Shown in pieces: positions 24,127 through 32,909 of a DNA stretch of 64,000 bases. The notes below the pieces were generated by a model, which worked only from the letters and a program-made list of their open reading frames with translations, was not told the origin of the DNA and searched no databases. Origin of the DNA: JAGRKR01 sp041397725 (GTDB lineage: Bacteria; Pseudomonadota; Alphaproteobacteria; Rhizobiales; Hyphomicrobiaceae); the NCBI GenBank assembly GCA_041397725.1, contig JAWKVZ010000004.1, forward strand, positions 314,294 to 378,293, given 5' to 3'. Position 1 is the first letter of the stretch. Each line of letters opens with the position of its first letter. The position numbers and the translations under genes were made by a program.

Positions 24127-26048
24127 TCGTCGGTACGGCAGGCCACATCGATCACGGCAAGACCCTTCTGGTCAAAGCCCTGACCGGCATCGATACCGAC
24201 CGGCTCAAGGAGGAAAAGGCGCGCGGCATCACCATCGAGCTCGGGTTCGCCTACCTGCCGCTCGATGATGGCAGCGTGCTCGGCTTCATCGATGTCCCCG
24301 GCCACGAGCGCTTCGTGCACACGATGCTGGCGGGCGCGACCGGCATCGATTTCGTGCTGCTGATCGTGGCCGCCGACGATGGGGTCATGCCGCAGACACG
24401 CGAGCACCTCGACATCATCGACATCCTCGGCATCCGCGAGGGCATCGTCGTGCTGACCAAGACCGACCTCGTCGACGAGGAGCGCCGTCTCGCGGTCGAG
24501 GCGGAGATCAGAGAGGCGACCGCCCGCTCGTGTCTCGCCGGCGCCGACATCTATCCGGTTTCGGCGGTCACCGGCGCCGGCATTGCCGCCGTGCGCCAGC
24601 GCCTCGCCGAGGAGGCGCAGAGCCGACCGCCGCACGAGACGGCCGGTGTCTTCCGGATGGCCATCGATCGCTCCTTCACGCTGCAAGGCACCGGCACGGT
24701 GGTGACCGGCACGATCCTCGCCGGCGCGATCGCGGTCGGGGAGCGCGTCCTCGGACTGCCGGGCGGCATCGAGGCCCGGGTGCGCTCGCTGCATGCCCAG
24801 AACCGTCAGGTAGCCCGCGCCGAGGCCGGCGAGCGCTGCGCGCTCAATGTGGCCGGCCCCGGTGTCAGCCGCGACGCCCTTGGGCGGGGCGACTGGCTGT
24901 CGATCCCCGGTCACGGCATGACCACGGCCCGCTTCGATGCCGACGTCTGGCTGCTGACGTCCGCGCCGCGCAGCCTCAAGACCTGGGCTCCGGTCTATCT
25001 GCACGTCGGCACGAGCGCGGTCGTCGCGCATCTCGTGCTGCTTTCCGCCGATCAACTCGCGCCCGGCCAGCGCGCGCGCGCCCAACTCGTGCTGCCGGGT
25101 CCGCTGCCGTTGCGCACCGGCGACCGCATCGTCCTGCGCGACAGCGGCGCCGAACGAACCATCGGCGGCGGGCGTGTCATCGATCCCCGCGCGCCCGCCC
25201 GTCGTCGCCGCAGCCCAGCGCGTCTGGCGATCCTCGAGGCCCTGGCGCATTCCGAGCCGGGAGAGGCTCTCGAGGCGCTGCTGGCCCTGCCGCCCTATGT
25301 GGTCGATCTCACCACCTTCACCGCGGACCGCGCCATGACGGACGACGAGGCGGCGGCGCTCGTCGCGGGCAGGCCACTGGTTCTCGTCGATCACGACGGC
25401 GCGCGCTTCGCCATGAGTGATGCCGCCGTCGAAACCCTGGAGAAGCGCCTTGTCGCGGTCCTCGAGCGCTTTCATGCCGAGGCGCCGGAGCTGCCCGGCA
25501 TGCCGGACGAAGCTCTGCGCCGTAGTCTCGAGCCGGCGCCTCCACGGCCAGTCTTTCCCGCGATGCTGCGCGCCGTGGCGACCCGAGGGGCCATCGTGGC
25601 CGAGGCGGGCCGCACCAGACGAGCCAGCCACAAGTCGGCGCTGAGCGCCGCCGACGACCGGCTGTGGCAGCAGGTCCGCTCTCTGATCGCCGCCGAGCCG
25701 CATCGTCCGCCGACGGCCCGCGAGATCGGCTTGCAGATCGGCCAACCGGTCGCGCAGGTGCGGAAGCTCGCCAAGACCATGGCGCGGATCGGCGAAATCG
25801 CCGAGGTCGGCGCCGATCGCTTCTTCCTGCGCTCGGCCCTGCTGGAGCTCGGCACGATGGCCGACGAGCTCGCCCACGCGAGCCCGGAGCGCGCCTTCAC
25901 AGCAGCGGCCTTCAAGGAACGTGTGGGCTGCGGTCGCAACGTGGCGATCCAGGTGCTCGAATACTTCGACCGCCATGGCCTGACGGTACGCCTCGGCGAC
26001 GTCCGGCGCATGGCCAGGACGCCGACCGAGGCGCTGATGCGGGAGTAG
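24123..26048 (+). CDS. selB: Selenocysteine-specific elongation factor SelB
   Basis: A 641-residue GTPase that delivers Sec-tRNA(Sec) to UGA codons. G1 is GTAGHIDHGKT at residues 4-14, G3 is DVPGHERF, G4 is TKTD. Two beta-barrel domains follow, then a C-terminal set of winged helices (about residues 460-641) that reads the SECIS element. The start ATG overlaps selA's stop (ATGA). The pair implies at least one selenoprotein, usually formate dehydrogenase, elsewhere in the genome; none is visible here, nor a tRNA-Sec. Confidence 0.96.
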   Translation: MIVGTAGHIDHGKTLLVKALTGIDTDRLKEEKARGITIELGFAYLPLDDGSVLGFIDVPGHERFVHTMLAGATGIDFVLLIVAADDGVMPQTREHLDIIDILGIREGIVVLTKTDLVDEERRLAVEAEIREATARSCLAGADIYPVSAVTGAGIAAVRQRLAEEAQSRPPHETAGVFRMAIDRSFTLQGTGTVVTGTILAGAIAVGERVLGLPGGIEARVRSLHAQNRQVARAEAGERCALNVAGPGVSRDALGRGDWLSIPGHGMTTARFDADVWLLTSAPRSLKTWAPVYLHVGTSAVVAHLVLLSADQLAPGQRARAQLVLPGPLPLRTGDRIVLRDSGAERTIGGGRVIDPRAPARRRRSPARLAILEALAHSEPGEALEALLALPPYVVDLTTFTADRAMTDDEAAALVAGRPLVLVDHDGARFAMSDAAVETLEKRLVAVLERFHAEAPELPGMPDEALRRSLEPAPPRPVFPAMLRAVATRGAIVAEAGRTRRASHKSALSAADDRLWQQVRSLIAAEPHRPPTAREIGLQIGQPVAQVRKLAKTMARIGEIAEVGADRFFLRSALLELGTMADELAHASPERAFTAAAFKERVGCGRNVAIQVLEYFDRHGLTVRLGDVRRMARTPTEALMRE

Positions 26049-26071
26049 GCGGGCGACCGGGCGCGGCCAGC

Positions 26072-27016
26072 CTATTTGACGCCGATCTCAGCCAGATATT
26101 TTCGCACGCCCGGATGGATGAGGTCGGGTCTCGGCGCCGCCCGCAGCGTATTTTCCGGCGTCGTCTCGCGCGCCTGTGCCAAGGCGGCGACCAACGGGTC
26201 ATGACCTTTGTGAAGGGCCTTGGCAAGCCGATACGCCAGCTCGTCCGGCAGGTCCGGGCGGACGAGAATGTAGGCCCAGGCCCCGACCGAATGCACCGGC
26301 TCCGTCTGGCCGGGATAGGCGCCTGCCGGCACCGTCATGGGCTTCAGGAAGGAATGCTTCGCGGCAACCTTGGCGATCTCCTCCGGCGTCAAGCCGACAA
26401 AGCGGCCGCCATCCTTCATCACGCGCGTGAACCCGGGCCAGCCAACGCCACCGCCCCAGAAGGCGGCGACGCGGCCATCCTTCACCATCCCCGGACCGTC
26501 GCCCGCCTTTTCGAGGAAGTGCGGCTTGAAATCCTTGTCCCGGTCCAGACCGAGGCCGTCCATCACGTATTTTGCCATCAGCGTCAGACCCGAGGCCCGC
26601 GTTCCCCAGGCGATGGGCTTGCCCACGAGGTCGCGCACGCTGCGCGCCGGGCTGGCTCCGCTCACCACGAACATGCCGGGGCTCGAATAGATGGCGGCGA
26701 GGATCTTGAGGTTCGCCTTCGGGCGACCGATGCCCGCCAGAGCCTCGTAGGCGGGCAACCCGGCCACGAGCCCGAGATCGATGGCGCGCGCCTCAAGCAG
26801 CTTGATGTTCTCGGAGCTGCCCTTGGTGCTGCGCGTTACCACGTCGAGGCTCGGATCGGCGGCGCTCATCGCCTTGGCGGCCTGATCGCCGAACAGCATG
26901 AAGCCGCCGCCCGGTGTCGCCGTGGCCATCGTGACGGTGGTTCTCTGGGCCAGCGCGGGGCTTCCCGAGAGCAGAAGGAGCAGGACAAATTGCAGAGCAG
27001 TTCCCATGGCGCGCAT
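26072..27016 (-). CDS. TAXI-family TRAP transporter substrate-binding protein
   Basis: A 314-residue periplasmic binding protein of the TAXI type. It has a signal peptide (LQFVLLLLLSGSPALAQ), then the family pattern TMATATPGGGFMLFGDQAAKAM, AIDLGLVAGLPAYEALAG, and PIAWGTRASGLTLMAKYV. Such proteins feed TRAP or tripartite tricarboxylate carriers with organic acids. No membrane subunits are near, so it is an orphan. I prefer ATG at 27016, which has GAGGT five bases upstream, over a GTG at 27028. Confidence 0.85.
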   Translation of the reverse strand: MRAMGTALQFVLLLLLSGSPALAQRTTVTMATATPGGGFMLFGDQAAKAMSAADPSLDVVTRSTKGSSENIKLLEARAIDLGLVAGLPAYEALAGIGRPKANLKILAAIYSSPGMFVVSGASPARSVRDLVGKPIAWGTRASGLTLMAKYVMDGLGLDRDKDFKPHFLEKAGDGPGMVKDGRVAAFWGGGVGWPGFTRVMKDGGRFVGLTPEEIAKVAAKHSFLKPMTVPAGAYPGQTEPVHSVGAWAYILVRPDLPDELAYRLAKALHKGHDPLVAALAQARETTPENTLRAAPRPDLIHPGVRKYLAEIGVK

Positions 27017-27147
27017 CGCAGACCTCACTCATTCCGTGCGGACGACAGACATATCGGACGGTGCGAGTAACGAATTCAAGAGGATGGTGCACGGCGAGCA
27101 AGCGCATTCCCGCTGTGAGGAATCCTGCGGCACCCGGCGCACAGGCG

Positions 27148-28041
27148 TCACGTCGCGGGGAGCGCTCCTTGTCGACCGCCGGCCGTCACCGATTCGAAAA
27201 AGGCTCTGATCTTCGAGGAATGCTGCCGCTCCTTGAGGCAGGCGAGTCGATACTCCGTGCGCACCTTGGCGTCGGCGATGCGGACGGTCTTGAGGCGCGG
27301 ATGCTGCACGAACTCGAAATCGGCGACGACGCCGATGCCGAGCCCCCGCTCGACGGCCTTCCATACGCCTTCGCGACTGCCGATCTCCAGGAACGGCGTG
27401 ACAGGTACATTCGCCTTTCCGGCCGCGGCCTCGAAGGCCCGTCGCGTCGTCGAGCCGATCTCGCGAAGGATGAGCGACTGGCCTTCCACCTCGCCGATGC
27501 TGACAGACTCGCGTCCGTACCAGGGATGCTCCTCGTTCATGAAGAACACCACCTCGTGCGTACTGAAGGTGACCGTGTGCACGCGAGGATCGTCGACGGC
27601 ATGCGCCAGGATGCCGATATCGGCCTGAAGCTCGAGGACGCGCGTCAAGGTCAGCTCGGAGTTTCCGAGCAGAACGCTCACCTTGATGTCGGGATAGCGG
27701 TGCAGGAAGCTCGCAACCATCTCCGTCGCGTGAAATGGCCCCACCGCCGCCAGCTTGAACTCGCCGAACTGCAGGCGCCCGCTGCTGGCGAGCAGTTCCT
27801 CGGCCTCCTCGTGCAAGGTCATGATGCGGCGACTGATGGCGAACAGCGCGGTGCCGGCCTCGGTCAGCGTGACGCGGCGCCCCTGGCGGAGCACGAGCTC
27901 CACGCCGTATCGCTGCTCCAGCTCCTTGACCTGCGTGGTGACGGTCGGCTGTCCGATGCCGAGCGCTTTCGCGGCGGCGGTGAAGCCGCCATGCTCGGCA
28001 ACCGCGTGAAACGAGCGGAGCTGGCTGAAAACCATCGTCAT
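27148..28041 (-). CDS. LysR-type transcriptional regulator of the phosphonate island
   Basis: A 297-residue LysR-type regulator with the N-terminal helix-turn-helix LRSFHAVAEHGGFTAAAKALGIGQPTVTTQVK at residues about 8-40 and a two-lobe effector domain. It is divergent from the iron alcohol dehydrogenase that begins the phosphonate genes. The 94-base spacer contains a periodic GAAT/ATTC array from 28045, so it likely regulates both itself and the island. LysR regulators, rather than PhoB, commonly control phosphonate catabolism that serves carbon or nitrogen needs. Confidence 0.88.
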   Translation of the reverse strand: MTMVFSQLRSFHAVAEHGGFTAAAKALGIGQPTVTTQVKELEQRYGVELVLRQGRRVTLTEAGTALFAISRRIMTLHEEAEELLASSGRLQFGEFKLAAVGPFHATEMVASFLHRYPDIKVSVLLGNSELTLTRVLELQADIGILAHAVDDPRVHTVTFSTHEVVFFMNEEHPWYGRESVSIGEVEGQSLILREIGSTTRRAFEAAAGKANVPVTPFLEIGSREGVWKAVERGLGIGVVADFEFVQHPRLKTVRIADAKVRTEYRLACLKERQHSSKIRAFFESVTAGGRQGALPAT

Positions 28042-28044
28042 AAT

Positions 28045-28070
28045 GAATGGCTATCATTCTAAATATGAAT
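28045..28070. promoter_or_regulatory. Candidate LysR operator, GAAT-N7-ATTC-N7-GAAT
   Basis: Three half-sites are spaced exactly 11 bases apart: GAAT at 28045-28048, ATTC at 28056-28059 and GAAT at 28067-28070. This lies directly before the start of the LysR gene (28041 on the minus strand) and 66 bases before the dehydrogenase start. Half-sites on one helix face fit a LysR tetramer site; T-N11-A forms are the known family pattern. Confidence 0.5.
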
Positions 28071-28135
28071 TTGTCAATGGAGCGACCCGGCGGATAGCGT
28101 TCCAGAACGCCTCAACGGACAGGGGAATTGCGGCG

Positions 28136-29242
28136 GTGTGGACGTATCGTAATCCCGTGGATGTGCGCTTCGGTGCGGGCAGCTTCGCTGGCCTCGCCGG
28201 CTTGATCGGCGCGCGCAGCTATGCCCTCGTCACCTACGCCGACCCGTATTTCCGTGGCCTGGCCGACGAGCTGGCGGGACGCGCCGGCCGCGCCGCCATC
28301 GTCGTCGACGACATCGCGCCGAACCCCGACGTCGCCGCGCTGACCGCGCAATGCGCGCGCTTTGCGGGTCTCGCCCGCGCGCCCGAGGTGATCGTGGCGC
28401 TCGGCGGCGGCTCCGTCATCGATTCCGCCAAGGTCTTCGCCGCGGCGAGAGGCGACTTCGCCGTCGTCGGCGCCTATCTCAAGGGCGCAGCGGGCGCCAG
28501 CCTGCCCGAGCCGACGCCGCTCATCGCGGTGCCGACCACCGGCGGCACCGGCAGCGAGGTGACGTGCTGGGGCACCGTCTGGGACAACGCCGCCGGCGCC
28601 AAGTACTCGCTCGCCCATCCGCGCCTCTATCCGCAGATCGCGCTGGTCGATCCGGCGCTGATGCTGGCCAAGCCGCGCGAGCTGACGATCCAGACCGGCC
28701 TCGACGCCCTCTCGCACGCGCTCGAGAGCCTGTGGAACCGCAACGCCAACCCGGTCTCGATGGCGCATGCCATCACCGCCGCGCGCGGTGCGCTGGCGAC
28801 GCTGCCGCGCCTCGCGAACGACCTGCAGAACCTGGCGCTGCGCGAGGCGATGGCGCGCGCCGCGCTGCTCGCCGGCTTCGCCTTCTCCAACACCAAGACG
28901 GCGATCGCGCATTCGATCTCCTATCCGATCACGCTCAGGCACAACGTGCCGCACGGCGTCGCCTGCTCGTTCACGCTGCCGATGGTGATGCGCAGCATGG
29001 AGGGCGTGGGCGGACTGTGCGGGGAGGGGCTGGCGGCGATCTTCGGCACGGATTCGATGGCTGCCGCAGCCGACGCCCTGCAACGCCAGCTCGAGGCGCT
29101 CGGCATCGCCACGGCTCCCGCGAGCTATGGCATTGCCGAGGACGAGTGGCGCGCGCTCATCCTGGCGGCTTTCGATGGCGAGCGCGGCCAGAACTTCATC
29201 GGCGAGCGCGGGCGCATGCTCGCCGCAGCCGGACTCGACTGA
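28136..29242 (+). CDS. Iron-containing alcohol dehydrogenase, phosphonoacetaldehyde reductase-like
   Basis: This 368-residue group III alcohol dehydrogenase has TYRNPVDVRFGAG at the N-terminus, the NAD-binding GGGSVIDSAKVFA, and metal ligands in LDALSHALESLWN and NTKTAIAHSI with VPHG. The pattern matches PhpC-type enzymes that interconvert phosphonoacetaldehyde and 2-hydroxyethylphosphonate. In this island it would make phosphonoacetaldehyde for PhnY (inference). GTG at 28136 is chosen because it begins with the conserved VWTYRNPVDV; an ATG at 28043 would add 31 residues over the operator. No phnW is present. Confidence 0.78.
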   Translation: MWTYRNPVDVRFGAGSFAGLAGLIGARSYALVTYADPYFRGLADELAGRAGRAAIVVDDIAPNPDVAALTAQCARFAGLARAPEVIVALGGGSVIDSAKVFAAARGDFAVVGAYLKGAAGASLPEPTPLIAVPTTGGTGSEVTCWGTVWDNAAGAKYSLAHPRLYPQIALVDPALMLAKPRELTIQTGLDALSHALESLWNRNANPVSMAHAITAARGALATLPRLANDLQNLALREAMARAALLAGFAFSNTKTAIAHSISYPITLRHNVPHGVACSFTLPMVMRSMEGVGGLCGEGLAAIFGTDSMAAAADALQRQLEALGIATAPASYGIAEDEWRALILAAFDGERGQNFIGERGRMLAAAGLD

Positions 29243-29333
29243 CGAACGGACGGAGTCGCGATGATCGCGACAAAGTAACGGCAACAGACCTCGAAGCAAC
29301 GGGGCGTCACTTTGGCTCTAGGGAGTTGAGCAC

Positions 29334-30254
29334 ATGCGGATATCGAAGTCGTTCTGGGCGGCAACCGCCTTTTCCTGCGGACTACTCGCAAGCATCGCCG
29401 GCGCCAGCGCCGCCGAGTGCAAGAACCCGAAGCAGCTCGTCTTCTCGATCATTCCGACCGAGGAGACGACCCAGGAGCTCGGCATCTACAAGCCGCTGCT
29501 GGATCGCCTGAAGAAGAACACCGGCAAGAAGATCGAGTTCTTCATGCCGACGTCCTATGCCTCAGTGATCGAGGGCATGATCAACGGCTGGGTGCACATC
29601 GGCGTGCATGGCCCCAATTCGTACGTGGTCGCCAAGCAGAAGGACCCCAAGCTCGAGGTGTTCGCGACCTACGCCAAGAAGCCGGGACATCTGCAGGAGG
29701 AAGGCCCGGGCTACCGCGCAGTGCTGATCGTGCGGGCGGGCTCCAAGTTCAAAGACATCGCATCGCTGAAGGGCTCCGTGCTCGGCCTTGCTGATCCGGC
29801 CAGCACCTCAGGCAACCTGATGCCGCGCGTCGTGTTCGGCGAGACGATCAAGGTCGGCACCGATCTCGAGAAGTACTTCTCCAAGGTCGTCTATACCGGC
29901 GGTCACGATCTTTCGACGCTGGCCGTCAAGGAAGGTCGCGTCGATGCCGCCTTCGTCGCCACGCATCGCTTCGACAACGTGATCGACCGCAAGCTCGCCA
30001 AGATGTCGGACTTCCGCGTGCTCTGGAAATCGCAGTTCATCCCGCAGGACCCCTTCGTCTATCGCGGCGATCTCTGCCCGCAGATCAAGGAAGCGATCGT
30101 CAAGACCTTCCTTTCGCTCCACGAGGACCCGGCAACCAAGCCGTTCCTGGCGAAGATCAAATCCAATCGCTTCGTGGCGATGAAGGATTCCGACTACGAC
30201 ATCATTCGCAAGCTCGACGCCGCCAAGCGGGCCCGCAAGCCTGCCAAGAAGTAG
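29334..30254 (+). CDS. phnD: Phosphonate ABC transporter substrate-binding protein PhnD
   Basis: A 306-residue periplasmic binding protein with signal peptide (residues 1-27, ending ASAAE). PhnD hallmarks are VFSIIPTEETTQELGIYKPLLDRL, FFMPTSYASVIEGMINGWVHIGVHGPNSY, and a DPASTSGNLMPR phosphonate-binding loop. An AGGGAG ribosome-binding site precedes the ATG at 29334. It is followed after 187 bases by phnC, with a strong hairpin between them. Confidence 0.92.
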   Translation: MRISKSFWAATAFSCGLLASIAGASAAECKNPKQLVFSIIPTEETTQELGIYKPLLDRLKKNTGKKIEFFMPTSYASVIEGMINGWVHIGVHGPNSYVVAKQKDPKLEVFATYAKKPGHLQEEGPGYRAVLIVRAGSKFKDIASLKGSVLGLADPASTSGNLMPRVVFGETIKVGTDLEKYFSKVVYTGGHDLSTLAVKEGRVDAAFVATHRFDNVIDRKLAKMSDFRVLWKSQFIPQDPFVYRGDLCPQIKEAIVKTFLSLHEDPATKPFLAKIKSNRFVAMKDSDYDIIRKLDAAKRARKPAKK

Positions 30255-30275
30255 CCGCGTGCTCGCGACCGACTA

Positions 30276-30343
30276 CGGCACCTGCCTTCGGCCTCGGCCG
30301 CTCTGCCTCCCTTGAGCGCCGACGGTCGGACCGGCAGGTGCCG
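30276..30343 (+). promoter_or_regulatory. Intercistronic hairpin between phnD and phnC
   Basis: CGGCACCTGCC at 30276-30286 pairs perfectly with GGCAGGTGCCG at 30333-30343; the 46-base loop can fold further. It sits in the 187-base gap after phnD. Similar stems after binding-protein genes protect the upstream mRNA and give more binding protein than membrane subunits. Confidence 0.45.
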
Positions 30344-30441
30344 AACCGGGCAAACCCGGAAGGCGCGGAGCAGCCATCTCCTGCGACCGTCCACGCCTTT
30401 CCGTGCTGCTCAGGCACCATGCCAAACGACCGGAGCCGGCA

Positions 30442-31194
30442 ATGGCCATTCTCGAAGTCCGGAACCTCAAGGTTCAATACTCGGCCAAGGGCCCCGAGAT
30501 CCTGCATGGCATCGATTTCACGGTAGACGGCGACGATTTCTGCGCCGTCATCGGGCCGAGCGGCGCTGGCAAGTCCACCCTGATCCGCTGCATCAACCGG
30601 CTCGTCGAAGCCTCAGAAGGCGACATTATCCTGTTCGGACAGTCCATCCGCCCGATGGGGGCGGCCGAGCTGCGGGTACTGCGGCGGCGGATCGGCATGA
30701 TTTTTCAGGAATTCAACCTGGTCAATCGCATGTCGGTCATGGACAACGTGCTCTCGGGCCGGCTCGGTTATACCGGCGCCCTGCGCAGCCTGTTCAAGGC
30801 CTTCCCGAGGTCGGATATCGAGCAGGCCCTGCACATTCTCGATCGTGTCGGGCTCGCCGATCATGTCGACAAGCGCGCCGACGAGCTGTCGGGTGGGCAG
30901 CGCCAGCGCGTCGGCATTGCGCGCGCCCTCATGCAGAAGCCCGAGATCCTGCTCCTCGACGAGCCCACGTCGGCGCTCGACCCCAAGATTTCGCGCGATG
31001 TCATGTCCCTCATCAGCGATTTGGCGCGCGAGTTCGCAGTGCCGGTGCTCTGCAACATCCACGACGTGCAACTCGCGCTGGAGTTCTGCAACCGCATCAT
31101 CGGCCTGCAGGACGGCTACAAGAAGTTCGACGGCCCTGCGAAAGGCATGCAGAAACAGGATCTCGACGCCATCTACGCCATGGAAGTGCTGTGA
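30442..31194 (+). CDS. phnC: Phosphonate ABC transporter ATP-binding protein PhnC
   Basis: A 250-residue ABC ATPase. Walker A is GPSGAGKST, the Q-loop is IFQEFNLVNRMSV, the signature is LSGGQRQRV, and Walker B is LLLDEPTSALD. The VMDNVLSGRLGYTGALRSLF segment is characteristic of PhnC. It powers import through the two PhnE subunits that follow. The start ATG at 30442 gives MAILEVRNLKVQY; its stop overlaps phnE by one base. Confidence 0.93.
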   Translation: MAILEVRNLKVQYSAKGPEILHGIDFTVDGDDFCAVIGPSGAGKSTLIRCINRLVEASEGDIILFGQSIRPMGAAELRVLRRRIGMIFQEFNLVNRMSVMDNVLSGRLGYTGALRSLFKAFPRSDIEQALHILDRVGLADHVDKRADELSGGQRQRVGIARALMQKPEILLLDEPTSALDPKISRDVMSLISDLAREFAVPVLCNIHDVQLALEFCNRIIGLQDGYKKFDGPAKGMQKQDLDAIYAMEVL

Positions 31195-32018
31195 TGGCCG
31201 CTGTATCGGCATTGCCCGGCATGCGTATCGACCAGGTCGTCACCGGCCGGCGACGGCGGCGCTACAAGAGGTGGATGATCGCCGCTGCGGCTTCGCTCGT
31301 CATCACTCTCTGTATTCTCGATACCATCGTGGCCGACACCGATTGGAGCCGCATGGGCGGCGCCCTCGGCATCCTCGGCACGCTCGCGCGCTATCTCCAG
31401 CTCGATTTCTCCCTGCTGCCCCATCTTTTCGTTCCGGCGGTCGAGACATTGATGATCGCCACGCTCGGAACGCTGCTCGGCTGCGTCTTCTCGCTGCCTG
31501 TCGCTTGGTTCGGTGCTGCCAACGTCACGCCGAGCATCCATTTCTTCTATCCGCTCGGGCGCTTCCTGATGGTGCTGAGCCGCTCGATCCACGAGATCAT
31601 CTGGGCCCTGCTCTTCGTCGGCGCGGTCGGTCTCGGCGCCTTGCCCGGCATCCTCGCCGTCGCCATGCGCTCGATCGGCTTCATCTCGAAGATCACGGCA
31701 GAAGCCATCGAGAACATCGACCCCAAGCCGGTCGAGGCCATTCGGGCGGTGGGCGGCAATCAGTTCCAGGTCAAGTATTACGGCATCGTCCCGCAGATCC
31801 TGCCGGTCATTCTCGGCACGATCATCTTCGAGTGGGACATCAACATCCGCCGGTCCGCCGTCATGGGCCTCGTCGGAGCGGGTGGGCTCGGGCTCATCTT
31901 TTTCCGCCAGATGGCCATGTTCAACTACGGCGGCGTGACGATGGTGATCCTGGCCGTGCTTTCCCTCATCCTGATCGGCGAGATCGTCTCACACTATGCC
32001 CGCAAGGCCGTGATCTGA
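31194..32018 (+). CDS. phnE: Phosphonate ABC transporter permease PhnE (first)
   Basis: A 274-residue permease with about six membrane spans. The first is near residues 22-40, and the coupling loop EAIRAVGGNQFQVKYYGIVPQ precedes the last spans. PhnE hallmarks are SIHEIIWALLFVGAVGLG and FEWDINIRRSAVMGLVGAGGLG. It pairs with a second PhnE to make the channel. The start overlaps phnC's stop by one base (TGATG). Confidence 0.92.
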   Translation: MAAVSALPGMRIDQVVTGRRRRRYKRWMIAAAASLVITLCILDTIVADTDWSRMGGALGILGTLARYLQLDFSLLPHLFVPAVETLMIATLGTLLGCVFSLPVAWFGAANVTPSIHFFYPLGRFLMVLSRSIHEIIWALLFVGAVGLGALPGILAVAMRSIGFISKITAEAIENIDPKPVEAIRAVGGNQFQVKYYGIVPQILPVILGTIIFEWDINIRRSAVMGLVGAGGLGLIFFRQMAMFNYGGVTMVILAVLSLILIGEIVSHYARKAVI

Positions 32019-32028
32019 GGAGCTGGGC

Positions 32029-32874
32029 ATGAACATCACCCCACCCCTCCCGAAAGAGGCTGCCAGGCGACCGCTGAAATGGTCGCGCTATCGCTACCCG
32101 GAGAGCCTGTTCCGCTTCGGCGGCCTCCTTGCGGTATTGGCCTTTCTGGCCTTCTCCATCTCGTTCCTGAATGTGGATCTGTCGCGGATCATCGGCGCCT
32201 TCCCGCGGCTCGGCGAGATCCTGGCCTCGCGCTACTACCCGCCCGATTTCGCCTACGTGATGGAGCCGGAGTTCCTGCGGTCCGTCCGCCAGACGCTGGA
32301 GATGTCTCTGCTCGGTGGCGCATTTGGCGTGCTGCTGTCGATCCCGCTCGCCTGGTTCGCCGCCAACAACATCACCCTCAGCCGGAGGATCGCCTACCCG
32401 TTCGGGCGTCTGGCGATCATCAGCGGCCGCGCCATCCACGAAACCATATGGACGATCCTGTTCGTCAGCATTCTCGGATTCGGCATGCTGGCGGGCATTC
32501 TGGCGCTGACGGTCTTCTGCGTCGGCTTCGCCGGCAAGCTCTTCGCCGACGAGCTCGAGGCGATCGACATGGGGCCCGTCGAAGCTCTGCAATCCACCGG
32601 CTCGACGCCATTGCAGGTGTTCCAGTACGCCGTGCTGCCGCAAGTCCGTGTGGCGTTCACGGGCATCGCGATCTACACTTGGGACGTGGCCTTTCGTGCC
32701 GCAACCGTCGTCGGCTTCTTCGGCGGAGGTGGCATGGGCTGGTATCTGAAGCGCACGATCCAGCAGCTCGAGACGACGCGGGTTGCTGCAATTCTGCTTG
32801 TCATCATCCTTCTCGTCAGCATCGCCGAAATCGGCTCGAGTTGGCTCCGCTCACGCATCGCGAGGATGCGCTGA
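32029..32874 (+). CDS. phnE: Phosphonate ABC transporter permease PhnE (second)
   Basis: A 281-residue homologue of the preceding permease with the same features: AIHETIWTILFVSILGFG, a coupling loop EALQSTGSTPLQVFQYAVLPQ, and the TWDVAFRAATVVGFFGGGGMG stretch. It begins 10 bases after the first phnE and likely forms a heterodimer with it. A good purine-rich ribosome-binding site (GAGGAG) precedes the ATG. Confidence 0.92.
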   Translation: MNITPPLPKEAARRPLKWSRYRYPESLFRFGGLLAVLAFLAFSISFLNVDLSRIIGAFPRLGEILASRYYPPDFAYVMEPEFLRSVRQTLEMSLLGGAFGVLLSIPLAWFAANNITLSRRIAYPFGRLAIISGRAIHETIWTILFVSILGFGMLAGILALTVFCVGFAGKLFADELEAIDMGPVEALQSTGSTPLQVFQYAVLPQVRVAFTGIAIYTWDVAFRAATVVGFFGGGGMGWYLKRTIQQLETTRVAAILLVIILLVSIAEIGSSWLRSRIARMR

Positions 32875-32909
32875 GGGCCGAACCGTGAGCCGTCCAGGGA
32901 GACTTCGAA

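Noticed and set aside
24021..25976. 651-codon open frame antisense to selB
   Set aside because: Same cause; selB on the plus strand is complete with all GTPase motifs.
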